A stretch of DNA of 38,580 bases from Muribaculaceae bacterium. GTDB taxonomy: Bacteria > Bacteroidota > Bacteroidia > Bacteroidales > Muribaculaceae. Numbering within the stretch: position 1 is the first letter of the stretch; every line of letters starts with the position of its first letter. Both the position numbers and the translations under genes were made by a program. This document shows, piece after piece, positions 26,923 through 34,531 of the stretch. The stretch is taken from assembly GCA_017553785.1 (NCBI GenBank), contig JAFZKD010000051.1, positions 1 through 38,580 of the forward strand, read 5' to 3'. Below the pieces are notes generated by a model. The model was not told where the DNA came from and ran no database searches. It saw only the letters and a program-made list of their open reading frames with translations.

Positions 26923-27396
26923 ATGAAGATTACACTCGCTGTCATCGGAAAAACCGAAACGGGCTATGTCCGCCAAGGCATCGATGAATACGTGAAGCGG
27001 TTGCAGCACTATATTCAATTTGACATACGCTACATCGGTGACGTGAAGGGTACCCGCAACATGAGCGAGGCTCAACAAAAGTCGGCCGAGGGCAAGGCGT
27101 TGCTGGCTGCACTCGAAACAAGCGACCATGTGGTGCTTCTCGATGAGCACGGAACCGAGCGCACGTCGATGGACTATAGCCAATGGCTGCAGCGTCGCAT
27201 GTCGAGCGGCAGCAAGCGTGTGGTGTTTGTCGTGGGCGGCCCCTACGGATTCTCCCAGGAAGTTTATGACCGCGCTAACGAGAAGATTTCGCTGAGCAAG
27301 ATGACCTTTCCCCACGAGTTGGTGAGGCTGGTATTTGTCGAGCAATTATACAGGGCTTTTACCATCTTGAGGCACGAGCCCTATCATCATGAGTAG
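26923..27396 (+). CDS. rlmH: 23S rRNA (pseudouridine1915-N3)-methyltransferase
   Basis: A 157-residue SPOUT-class methyltransferase, the usual length. The knotted SAM-binding C-terminal part is clear: FVVGGPYGFSQEVYDRA, KISLSKMTFPHELVRLV and the family-specific end EQLYRAFTILRHEPYHHE. It methylates the pseudouridine in helix 69 of 23S rRNA on assembled ribosomes. It is followed after 23 nt by an exported protein of unknown function, probably in the same transcript. Confidence 0.96.
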   Translation: MKITLAVIGKTETGYVRQGIDEYVKRLQHYIQFDIRYIGDVKGTRNMSEAQQKSAEGKALLAALETSDHVVLLDEHGTERTSMDYSQWLQRRMSSGSKRVVFVVGGPYGFSQEVYDRANEKISLSKMTFPHELVRLVFVEQLYRAFTILRHEPYHHE

Positions 27397-27419
27397 TTTT
27401 TTAATCTGAGAGAAAAGTT

Positions 27420-28550
27420 ATGAGGGCGAGAGTAATAACGATAATGAGTATCCTGGTGGTCGTGAGTACATTCATGACCGAGGGGAAATCCTACTATAAC
27501 TCGGTGAGCAACAATTTCGGTGGGTTGTTTCCCTATCCAGACATGAGGATGGCAGGACGGTATAAAGCCATCGAGGATAATTTGCTCATCGAGGAAAACG
27601 CGTCAATAGCGACAGCCTTGACGATTGATACCATGTTCATCAACAGCACCGCCTACCGCTATCAGATAAAATTTGCCAACCTGAACAACAAACAGGGCAA
27701 AACACGTAGCATCAAGAACCCCATGACTGGTGAAAAGACCACAATCACCAGTACCGAATGGGGACTGGTGTTCAACTACGACCTGGAAGGCGACTATTGC
27801 GCCGTAGTGCTCAGTTGTGACAACAGCACGCCGTTCAATGACATCACCGACCAGCGCACGATGTCATTAAAAGTCATCCAACGAAGCGGATCTGACACCC
27901 GTGAACTGGCGCAAACCACGCTCAGCAAAGGAATTTCATTAGAGGACGACATGAACACCCTGAGCGTTGATATTGATGAACGAGGCGTGAAAGTGACAAT
28001 TGGCAAGGATGAGTTGCAAGAGGTATTGGAAACCGCTGTATCAAGACCGACTGGCCCATTGCAGGTGGGCTATCTGGTCGGTCCCGGCTCTCGCGTCGCC
28101 GTTGAGCGTGCAGTGCTCACCATCGAGAATGAGAAACAGGTTGCGGCAACTACTTTATGGACCCGCGAGGCGCTTGATGAGTATTTTGCCGCAAGCGCCG
28201 ACCCAGTAGAGGGTTACTGGAAATACCTGGACCGCGATATGGAAGACAAGTGGCTGCGGTTGGGCGGTCGCTATACCTTAGCAGTAGTGAGAAGCGATGA
28301 CGGCTATGACATTATATATATAGATGGCGCACAGGTCAAAAAATCGCTTTGGCAGGAAGGAATGCTTAAAGGCCACATGACCAAGACCGTATTCAGCGGC
28401 AACTATGATGCCACCTGGATTGACGCTACTATGGAGCCAATCGATAAGGATGTGCAGGCCACAATTGAGAATGGCGTGATTCTTACCATGAATTTCCCCA
28501 TCTATAAAAGCCAAGTGCGCTTTTCCAAAGTCCTAAACGCTGATGACTGA
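27420..28550 (+). CDS. Exported protein of unknown function
   Basis: A 376-residue protein I do not recognise. The N-terminus has a basic start and a hydrophobic stretch (VITIMSILVVVSTFMTEG) that looks like a signal peptide with cleavage near residue 22; there is no lipobox cysteine. The body alternates beta-rich segments (WGLVFNYDLEGDYCAVVLSC, GPLQVGYLVGPGSRVAVERAVLTIE), which resembles a concanavalin-like sandwich, though this is only an impression. The C-terminal third includes YWKYLDRDMEDKWLRLGGRY and a small beta sheet that looks like a lipocalin-type or carbohydrate-binding fold. It probably shares the rlmH transcript. Confidence 0.7.
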   Translation: MRARVITIMSILVVVSTFMTEGKSYYNSVSNNFGGLFPYPDMRMAGRYKAIEDNLLIEENASIATALTIDTMFINSTAYRYQIKFANLNNKQGKTRSIKNPMTGEKTTITSTEWGLVFNYDLEGDYCAVVLSCDNSTPFNDITDQRTMSLKVIQRSGSDTRELAQTTLSKGISLEDDMNTLSVDIDERGVKVTIGKDELQEVLETAVSRPTGPLQVGYLVGPGSRVAVERAVLTIENEKQVAATTLWTREALDEYFAASADPVEGYWKYLDRDMEDKWLRLGGRYTLAVVRSDDGYDIIYIDGAQVKKSLWQEGMLKGHMTKTVFSGNYDATWIDATMEPIDKDVQATIENGVILTMNFPIYKSQVRFSKVLNADD

Positions 28551-28559
28551 AAAAAAAAC

Positions 28560-28590
28560 TTGCACAATTCAAATAATGTGAGTAATTTTG
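28560..28590 (+). promoter_or_regulatory. Promoter of the first barrel-protein gene
   Basis: TTG (28560-28562), 20-nt spacer, TAATTTTG followed by C (28583-28590). It lies 39 nt before ATG 28630 and rules out the longer in-frame start at 28588 as the main one. Confidence 0.65.
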
Positions 28591-28629
28591 CCCCCGGATT
28601 TATTCAAGATAATTAATAAAATATTGATT

Positions 28630-29391
28630 ATGAAGAAGATAATGTTATTATTCGTAGCCATCTTCACTATGGCTCAGATGAATGCAAACACCCCAGAAGT
28701 AGCTACCACCGAGGCTCCTGCAGCTACCATGGCAGCCAGTGATGACAACGAATCGAACTATCAGCACCCCTTCAAGGATGACGACGAGAGCACCAAGCAC
28801 TGGACCGCAACCACCACAGGATTCTACTTGGGTATGGGCGTTAACCATAACTGGGAGGCTATTAACAACAGCTTTGAGATTGGTTGGCTCAATCTTGCCG
28901 CCATCAAATACAACAGCCTGCACGGACAAGTTTTAACTCTGGGTGTCGGAATTCATCACCGTTCTTACAGCATGAAGCGTCCGATTATGCTTGAGCGTGG
29001 CGACGGGTCCCAGATTGTCACTGTAGGTACCTACCCCTCTGAGAATGTTGACAAGATTAAGAATCGTTCATCTAATCTGAACATTTGGGGTCTCCAATTC
29101 CCGTTGATATTCCAACAGAGAATTGTTAAGAAACTGGACCTCAGTGTTGCTGGTATTTTGAACTGGAACACCTATGCCCGCGTGGATAACCACTTCGAGA
29201 TGGACAAGGTCGAGTATGACACCAAATTCAAGAACCTCAAGCAGGAGAAAATCAACTTTGACTTTATGGGCAGCCTCACCTGGAACGAGTTTGGCATCTA
29301 TTGCCGCTACAGCCCTGGCAAGTTCTTTAAGGACGGTTTCGGTCCCGAAATCAAGAACACCTGGACCATGGGTCTCATGATTGGCCTGTAA
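28630..29391 (+). CDS. Predicted outer-membrane beta-barrel protein (paralogue A)
   Basis: About 253 residues from ATG 28630 (MKKIMLLFVAIFTMAQMNA, signal peptide), which follows a good promoter. After a Thr/Ala/acidic linker (about 20-55) the chain is a series of amphipathic strands: TGFYLGMGVNHNW, NSFEIGWLNLAAI, LTLGVGIHHRSYSMKRP, NIWGLQFPLIFQQRI, FGIYCRYSPGKFFKDGFGPEIKNTWTMGLMIGL. This is typical of a small barrel or PorT-like outer-membrane protein. The protein at 31019-31882 is a clear paralogue, sharing SFSMKRP/SYSMKRP, RSSNLN, GPEIKNTWT and many other positions. A terminator separates this gene from the sigma factor gene. Confidence 0.8.
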   Translation: MKKIMLLFVAIFTMAQMNANTPEVATTEAPAATMAASDDNESNYQHPFKDDDESTKHWTATTTGFYLGMGVNHNWEAINNSFEIGWLNLAAIKYNSLHGQVLTLGVGIHHRSYSMKRPIMLERGDGSQIVTVGTYPSENVDKIKNRSSNLNIWGLQFPLIFQQRIVKKLDLSVAGILNWNTYARVDNHFEMDKVEYDTKFKNLKQEKINFDFMGSLTWNEFGIYCRYSPGKFFKDGFGPEIKNTWTMGLMIGL

Positions 29392-29419
29392 TTCAAAGAT
29401 GATCACATAACAGTCATAC

Positions 29420-29463
29420 TTCGGAAATTCCCACCGAAAACGGGGATTTCCGAATTTTTTTTT
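29420..29463 (+). terminator. Intrinsic terminator after paralogue A
   Basis: TTCGGAAAT-T-CCC pairs with GGGGATTTCCGAA (one-base irregularity in the stem), followed directly by a run of T residues (about 29455-29463). A textbook intrinsic terminator, 29 nt after the stop codon. Confidence 0.88.
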
Positions 29464-29541
29464 GCGTTTTTTTGTTACAATTCCACCTGACGTGCGTTAT
29501 ATAGACAGAAAAGCCTCTATCATGAGGGTTTAACAACGACA

Positions 29542-30048
29542 ATGACACAACCTGACCGCATCACTAAAGCATTCACAGCACTGAGGGAGCAGATGCTCTT
29601 GCTGGCAGAGCGAATCACGGGAAACCGTGACGATGCCGCCGATGCAGTGCAGGACGCTTTTGTGAAACTGTGGCAGCACAATGAACGTTACCAAACAATG
29701 ACCCATGCACAAGGAGCCGGAATGACCGCTGTGCGCAACTTGAGTATCGACATGGTGCGTCGCAACGCCCGCCGTACTGATGTCGAACTCGAGAATGCTG
29801 CTGACACTGTCATGGACACGACCGATGAGGAGCGCAACCTGACCTACCAGCAAGTGCGCCACATCATCGACAACGAGCTTAGCCCCAAGCAACGCACCAT
29901 CATCGACCTGCGCGAGATGGAGGGGTTGGATTTTGATGACATCGCTAACCGTCTGGACATGACCGCCGCCAACGTGCGTGTGGAACTGAGCCGTGCCCGC
30001 AAGCGGGTGCGCGAAATATACCGAAACCGAAAGGAGGGAATCGCATGA
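29542..30048 (+). CDS. ECF-type RNA polymerase sigma factor
   Basis: A 168-residue sigma-70 family protein of extracytoplasmic-function size. Region 2 is at about 5-75 (ITGNRDDAADAVQDAFVKLWQ, then AVRNLSIDMVRRNARR) and region 4 at about 105-160 (ELSPKQRTIIDLREMEGLDF, DIANRLDMTAANVRVELSRARKRV); there is no region 1 or 3. It is expected to direct transcription of an envelope-related regulon when released by its anti-sigma factor. The next gene starts inside its stop codon (ATGA). A GTTAC ... CGTTATAT pair at about 29474-29508 could be an autoregulated promoter, but this is a guess. Bacteroidales ECF factors of this type sit beside a small membrane regulator. Confidence 0.92.
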   Translation: MTQPDRITKAFTALREQMLLLAERITGNRDDAADAVQDAFVKLWQHNERYQTMTHAQGAGMTAVRNLSIDMVRRNARRTDVELENAADTVMDTTDEERNLTYQQVRHIIDNELSPKQRTIIDLREMEGLDFDDIANRLDMTAANVRVELSRARKRVREIYRNRKEGIA

Positions 30049-30506
30049 ACAAGTTACAAAAAATAAACAGTCAAGCCGAACTGGAGCAGCTCATCGAGCG
30101 CTACTTTGACGGAGAAACCAGTCTGCAAGAGGAGCAACTGCTCAAGCAAACACTTGCTGACTGCACCTGGACCAGCGACACTATCGACGAGGCACGCTTT
30201 ACCATGGGCTATTTCACCGCCCATAAGCAGCAGCAACGCCGCATTGTCAAAATGACCACCCGCCGTCGTATCATCGGCATTGCCGCCTCGATCGCAGTAC
30301 TGCTCACTGTGGGAGCCAGCGCCCTGAGCTACATCCACCAGTCCCAAGGTGTTTGTCTTGCCTATGTCAACGGCAAAGCCATCAACAACGAGGATGAGGT
30401 GATGGAACTTATCAGCAAAGACTTGAGTACAATGGATGTTGCTTCACATAGTATGGAGGCGCAGTTACTGAGCATTAGCGAAGCACTTGAACTTGATAAC
30501 AACTAA
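30045..30506 (+). CDS. Probable single-pass membrane anti-sigma factor
   Basis: A 153-residue protein whose start overlaps the sigma stop by four bases (ATGA). A cytoplasmic helical N-terminus (ELEQLIERYFDGETSLQEEQLLKQTL, with the pattern of other anti-sigma binding helices) is followed by a basic stretch (RRRIIG) and one transmembrane helix (about 77-95: IIGIAASIAVLLTVGASAL). The C-terminal 55 residues (VCLAYVNGKAINNEDEVMELI ...) would face the periplasm. Topology, coupling and position argue strongly for sigma-factor control; sequence alone does not prove it. The signal it senses is unknown. Confidence 0.78.
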   Translation: MNKLQKINSQAELEQLIERYFDGETSLQEEQLLKQTLADCTWTSDTIDEARFTMGYFTAHKQQQRRIVKMTTRRRIIGIAASIAVLLTVGASALSYIHQSQGVCLAYVNGKAINNEDEVMELISKDLSTMDVASHSMEAQLLSISEALELDNN

Positions 30507-30518
30507 AACAGTATAACT

Positions 30519-30992
30519 ATGAAACGGATTGTGATTTTAATTCTGACGTGTCTTGTGGCCTCATCGGCGGCCATAGCGCAAGCAGGCTTGAACATCAACC
30601 GCCTGTTCAATGAGGAACTGAAAACGGATGCGTGGGTCACCCAAGAACTCAATGGCAAAACCGAGATTATTGTTACTGGCAATAAGGCTAAGGAAATGGG
30701 ACTGTCCACCTATCATAGCATCAGTTTGAAACATGGCAAGAAAGCCGAGAGAGAAACCATTGAGAAACTCGTGCTCAAAGACGGAGCGCAAGCTCTTGAT
30801 AAGGATGTCGAATACCGCAATGGCCAACTCTATTATGGTTTCTTCACTTTAAAGCCGGTAAAAAACAATAAGAGGTATATCTTCTACCTAAACCAGAATC
30901 TGGCAAATAAGTCACCCTGGAACATTGTGACGGTCATCTATATGGAAGGGAAGAAGAGTCCTGAGGAAGTAAAGAAACTTATTCGCAAATAA
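30519..30992 (+). CDS. Small exported protein, DUF6108-like
   Basis: A 157-residue protein with a clear signal peptide (MKRIVILILTCLVASSAAIA, then QAGLNINRLF). The remainder is a compact mixed fold with LYYGFFTLKPVKNNKRYIFYLN and TVIYMEGKKSPEEVKKLIRK at the end, a pattern I associate with DUF6108 proteins of Bacteroides; that label is from memory and should be checked. Only 12 nt follow the anti-sigma gene, and 26 nt precede paralogue B, so all four genes from the sigma factor on probably form one transcript. Function unknown. Confidence 0.75.
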   Translation: MKRIVILILTCLVASSAAIAQAGLNINRLFNEELKTDAWVTQELNGKTEIIVTGNKAKEMGLSTYHSISLKHGKKAERETIEKLVLKDGAQALDKDVEYRNGQLYYGFFTLKPVKNNKRYIFYLNQNLANKSPWNIVTVIYMEGKKSPEEVKKLIRK

Positions 30993-31018
30993 TTAATTAC
31001 ATCTAAATAAAAGTCATT

Positions 31019-31882
31019 ATGAAACACTATTATTTCTTACTCACGGCACTTCTTGCCGTAATGCAGATGTCTGCACAGACCAGCGACACTGTCAAGGTCA
31101 TTGACCAACCAAGCCAGGTGATTATCACCGAAACACCCACGGGCGTGCAAATGAAAGTCTTGGGATCCAATAAAGACGACAATTACACCTACACTGTCCA
31201 GCACTCTTCCAACGACACTATCCACACCACGCAAGGCAATGACTGGGAACTCAACTTTCCTTACAGTCTGACTTTCACAAAAGACTCAGACTCTCATTGG
31301 GCAATCACTACGAACGGTTTTTATATTGGCGGCGGCATCCAGCACTCATGGGATTTGATCAACAATAGTTTCGAAGTCGGTCTGCTCAATATTGCATCAC
31401 TTAATTATGACACTCATCATGGCCAAGACATCTCATTGGGCGTGGGTATTCACCACAAATCCTTCTCGATGAAGCGGCCCAATATGCTGTGGTGTGAAGA
31501 TAATACCGGTATCGTGGGAGCCACTTTATATCCTAACGAATTAGATGTGAAAGACCGCTCCTCTAATCTGAATGTTTGGGCTTGGCAATTCCCGTTGATG
31601 TTCCGCCAGAGGATTTATAAAAAAACCGCGATCAGGGTTGGAGGCATTATGAACTGGAACTTCAAAGCTCAAGTGCACAATCGCTTCAAAGAGGGTAATA
31701 CCAATTATGACATCACTCAGAAGGGGTTGAAACAGAACAAGATAACATTCGACCTGATGGCAGGACTGATAGTAAGTCACACAGGTATTTATTTCCGTTA
31801 CAGTCCCAACGAGCTGTTCAAGAAAGGCTATGGCCCCGAGATCAAGAACACTTGGACCCTAGGCGCTTGCTTAGCTTTCTGA
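31019..31882 (+). CDS. Predicted outer-membrane beta-barrel protein (paralogue B)
   Basis: A 287-residue exported protein: signal peptide MKHYYFLLTALLAVMQMSAQ, an N-terminal extension of about 75 residues with short beta strands (VIITETPTGVQMKVLGSN) absent from paralogue A, then the shared barrel: TNGFYIGGGIQHSW, NNSFEVGLLNIASLNY, SLGVGIHHKSFSMKRP, RSSNLNVWAWQFPLMFRQRI, GIYFRYSPNELFKKGYGPEIKNTWTLG. It ends with AF. It is the last gene of the sigma/anti-sigma operon, whereas paralogue A, upstream of the sigma gene, has its own housekeeping-type promoter and terminator. Confidence 0.8.
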   Translation: MKHYYFLLTALLAVMQMSAQTSDTVKVIDQPSQVIITETPTGVQMKVLGSNKDDNYTYTVQHSSNDTIHTTQGNDWELNFPYSLTFTKDSDSHWAITTNGFYIGGGIQHSWDLINNSFEVGLLNIASLNYDTHHGQDISLGVGIHHKSFSMKRPNMLWCEDNTGIVGATLYPNELDVKDRSSNLNVWAWQFPLMFRQRIYKKTAIRVGGIMNWNFKAQVHNRFKEGNTNYDITQKGLKQNKITFDLMAGLIVSHTGIYFRYSPNELFKKGYGPEIKNTWTLGACLAF

Positions 31883-31981
31883 TAAAACAAGACTCGAAAA
31901 CTCAGGTATCTCCTGATATTATTATACAACGAGAGTGGATCAAAAATGAGTTGACCCACCCTCATTGTTTATGGGCATTTC

Positions 31982-33145
31982 TTATAGGCTTGCCATTAGA
32001 ATCTCCTTGATGTCCTTTTCAGTTAAAGGAGCGTAGGCGTGTTCCAAACCCTCGTTCACTGCGATATGGTGCGCCATTTCGTCGATACGGCTTTCATCGA
32101 TTCCCACTTCGCGCAGGTGCATCGGTATGTTGATGCTCTCGAAGAAAGCATGGGTGGCATCGATGGCCTTTTCTGCGATTTCTTGCTTGGGTAGTGAGGC
32201 ATCAATACCGAAAACGTTGATGCCGTACTTTACAAAGCGGTCAATGGTATTTTCGTTCAATATGTGGCGCATCCAGCGAGGGGTGATGATGGCTAGTCCT
32301 TCGCCGTGGGTGATGTCATAATAGGCACTCAAGGCATGCTCAATGCCGTGGCATGGCCATCCGCTGGGGCTGTTGCCTAGAGACAGAATGCCGTTGCAGC
32401 CATAGGTGCAGCACAACATCATCTCGGCACGTGCGGTATAGTCCTCGGGGTTCGCCAGGCACTTGCGGGTGTTTTCCATCAGTGCACGGAACTCAGCCTC
32501 GCAGATTCCGTCGTTGAGCAGAGTGGTGTCGGCGGCGAAGTACTGTTCCATTACGTGGTTCATCGCATCGGCACAGCCTGCAGCGGTCTGTTTTTTAGAT
32601 ACCGAGAAGGTGTAAACAGGGTCGAGAATTGAGCAAACGGGGAACAGCAGCGGGTCTATATAGCCTATCTTGTCATTGGTCTCGGTGCGGGAGATGACGC
32701 CTCCGCAGTCATACTCACTGCCTGTTGCAGCCAACGTCAGGATATCTACAATGGGCAATGCGGCCTGAGCCTTCACCTTGTAGGTGATTAAGTCCCATGG
32801 GTCTCCATCGTACTTGGCTCCAGCGGCGATAGCTTTAGAGCAGTCGAGCACGCTGCCACCACCCACAGCCAGGATGACATCAATGTTCTGCTCCTTGCAG
32901 ATGCGAACGCCGTCGAGCACACTTGGGTCATATTTAGGGTTGGGCTGGATGCCTGGGAGCTCGAAGATCTCATAGTCTTTCAAGAGATCCATCACCCGGT
33001 CATACAGACCAATCTTTTTAATACTGCCGCCGCCATAGGTCAACAAAACGCGCTTGCCCAGGGGACGCATCACATCGGGTAACTTAACGATAGACTCCTT
33101 ACCGAAAATGAGCCGGGTCGGGGTCATGTAATCAAAATTCTGCAT
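31982..33145 (-). CDS. Iron-containing alcohol dehydrogenase (BdhA/YqhD-like)
   Basis: A 387-residue group III alcohol dehydrogenase of standard length. The N-terminal NAD(P)-binding part has LTYGGGSIKKIGLYD and AVGGGSVLDCSKAIAAG; the metal-binding half has GCADAMNHVMEQYF (Asp and His) and WPCHGIEHALSAYYDITHGEGLA (two His), consistent with an Fe or Zn centre. The GGGS and LTYGGGSIKK forms are those of butanol dehydrogenase/YqhD, which reduce aldehydes with NADPH. Substrate not determinable. It is transcribed alone, with a 99-bp gap to the convergent barrel gene, in which I saw only weak inverted repeats. Confidence 0.93.
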   Translation of the reverse strand: MQNFDYMTPTRLIFGKESIVKLPDVMRPLGKRVLLTYGGGSIKKIGLYDRVMDLLKDYEIFELPGIQPNPKYDPSVLDGVRICKEQNIDVILAVGGGSVLDCSKAIAAGAKYDGDPWDLITYKVKAQAALPIVDILTLAATGSEYDCGGVISRTETNDKIGYIDPLLFPVCSILDPVYTFSVSKKQTAAGCADAMNHVMEQYFAADTTLLNDGICEAEFRALMENTRKCLANPEDYTARAEMMLCCTYGCNGILSLGNSPSGWPCHGIEHALSAYYDITHGEGLAIITPRWMRHILNENTIDRFVKYGINVFGIDASLPKQEIAEKAIDATHAFFESINIPMHLREVGIDESRIDEMAHHIAVNEGLEHAYAPLTEKDIKEILMASL

Positions 33146-33183
33146 AGTGGTTTATATATCTTTATAATTTGATGATTTCCATT

Positions 33184-33273
33184 TTACTGCTCGGCCTTGG
33201 TCATTTCACAACACTTGAAGATGATGAATGCAAATAAGCGCAACGAGTCACCCCAAGTATGGATTACATTCAC
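33184..33273 (-). CDS. Possible 29-codon ORF coupled to the metallo-hydrolase gene
   Basis: On the minus strand, a GTG (33273-33271) overlaps the TGA of the preceding gene (GTGA) and opens a frame of 29 residues that ends in TAA at 33184. It reads NVIHTWGDSLRLFAFIIF then KCCEMTKAEQ, with a hydrophobic core and two Cys. The overlap is the geometry of a coupled downstream gene, but the frame is short and may be chance or a remnant. Confidence 0.3.
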   Translation of the reverse strand: MNVIHTWGDSLRLFAFIIFKCCEMTKAEQ

Positions 33274-33908
33274 AGGAACGGGTTACAACGCTTCTCATCG
33301 GCCACGGTGGTCGTGGGACCGTGACCAGAAGCTATAACGGTCTCGTCGGGTAACGGTAGAATCTTTTCGCGGATGCTGTTGATGAGTTGCGCCATGTCGC
33401 CGCCCATCAAATCGGTGCGGCCTACACTGCCGTTGAAGATGGTGTCGCCTGCGATGAGCAGACTACTTTGAGGCAGATAGAATGCCAATCCGCCTGGAGA
33501 ATGACCGGGGACATGAAGCACTTGGATCGTCTCTTCACCCAGCATGAGGGTATCTCCGTCGGCAAGATTCCGATCGATTATTAGAGGATCGCTGTTAATC
33601 TTGAGGTGGAATTGAGCCACCTGTTCAGGCAGATCTCTTCCCAACTGGGCATCCAAAGCACATGCGCACACGTCGGCTCCGGTCTGGTCTGCTAGCCAAC
33701 GGGCGCTGCATACATGATCCAGATGCAGGTGGGTAAGCAAAACGTGAGTGACATTCAGATGCTGGTCGGCAATGAATTTGGTAATCATCTCTCGTTCTTC
33801 ATCTCGCATCATGCCGGGGTCAACGATCACAGCCTCGTGTGTGGTTTCGTCCCACAGGATATACATATTCTCGCCAAACGGGTTGACAGTCATCATTGTG
33901 GCATTCAT
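33270..33908 (-). CDS. Metallo-beta-lactamase-fold hydrolase (glyoxalase II-like)
   Basis: A 212-residue MBL-fold protein. The metal-binding motif HLHLDH lies at residues 60-65 (His60, His62, Asp64, His65); later ligands are H in VLHVPGHSPGG, D in LIAGDTIF and H in IASGHGPTT. The order and length match the small single-domain glyoxalase II-like hydrolases (YcbL type) seen in many bacteria, which may cleave thioesters; other MBL activities are possible. The start ATG overlaps the rsmG stop by four bases (ATGA on the minus strand), so translation is coupled. Confidence 0.9.
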   Translation of the reverse strand: MNATMMTVNPFGENMYILWDETTHEAVIVDPGMMRDEEREMITKFIADQHLNVTHVLLTHLHLDHVCSARWLADQTGADVCACALDAQLGRDLPEQVAQFHLKINSDPLIIDRNLADGDTLMLGEETIQVLHVPGHSPGGLAFYLPQSSLLIAGDTIFNGSVGRTDLMGGDMAQLINSIREKILPLPDETVIASGHGPTTTVADEKRCNPFL

Positions 33909-34525
33909 AACGGCAGATACAGTATTTTTTTTGTTTTGAAAAAATCTTCCTTGAAATAGCTCGACAACTCGTCAATGAGCGCAGCTTTCTTGTACTGGGC
34001 AACTTCATGGCTCAGGTCACCGCCCTTGAGGCATAGCAGACCATTAGGTACGGCATTTCGGTCCTCCCTGTCGATGAAACGCTTAACCAGGGGCACCATC
34101 TCGCCCAGGTCCATCACGGCACGGCTGACCACAAAGTCAAATTTACCTTTCACTTCCTTGACATCGCCATGCTGGAAAGTGACGTTGGTCAGTCCGATAC
34201 GCTCAGCGATGTCTTGTGCAACTTTCAGCTTTTTGCCGATGCGGTCCACAAGATGGAAAGATACTTCAGGAAAATAGATGGCCAGCGGAATGCCTGGAAA
34301 TCCCCCACCCGTTCCCAAGTCCATGACGCGCGTGCCTGAAGTGAATTTCACAAACTTGACCAATCCCAGTGAATGCAGGATGTGGTTCACTTCCAGATTC
34401 TCGATGTCCTTGCGGGAAATGACGTTGATCTTGGCGTTCCACTCGGGATATAGTTCCTCGAGTTGCGCCATCTGATTGCGTTGTGTCTCGGTCAGTTCCG
34501 GGAAATAGTTAAGGATGTGTTCCAT
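33905..34525 (-). CDS. rsmG: 16S rRNA (guanine527-N7)-methyltransferase
   Basis: A 206-residue Rossmann-fold methyltransferase of the usual size. The SAM-binding loop VMDLGTGGGFPGIPLAIYFPE, the following strand VSFHLVDRIGKKLKVAQ, and the conserved FDFVVSRAVMDL are intact, as is the N-terminal EWNAKINVISRKDIEN segment. It methylates G527 in 16S rRNA; loss gives low-level streptomycin resistance in other bacteria. It is the middle gene of a minus-strand operon: 6 nt after the DUF3298 lipoprotein gene, overlapping the MBL-fold gene by 4 nt. Confidence 0.96.
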   Translation of the reverse strand: MEHILNYFPELTETQRNQMAQLEELYPEWNAKINVISRKDIENLEVNHILHSLGLVKFVKFTSGTRVMDLGTGGGFPGIPLAIYFPEVSFHLVDRIGKKLKVAQDIAERIGLTNVTFQHGDVKEVKGKFDFVVSRAVMDLGEMVPLVKRFIDREDRNAVPNGLLCLKGGDLSHEVAQYKKAALIDELSSYFKEDFFKTKKILYLPL

Positions 34526-34531
34526 GACACC

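Noticed and set aside
31883-31981. Terminator between the convergent barrel and alcohol-dehydrogenase genes
   Set aside because: Only weak short inverted repeats (for example ATGAG ... CTCAT) without a convincing stem or T-run.
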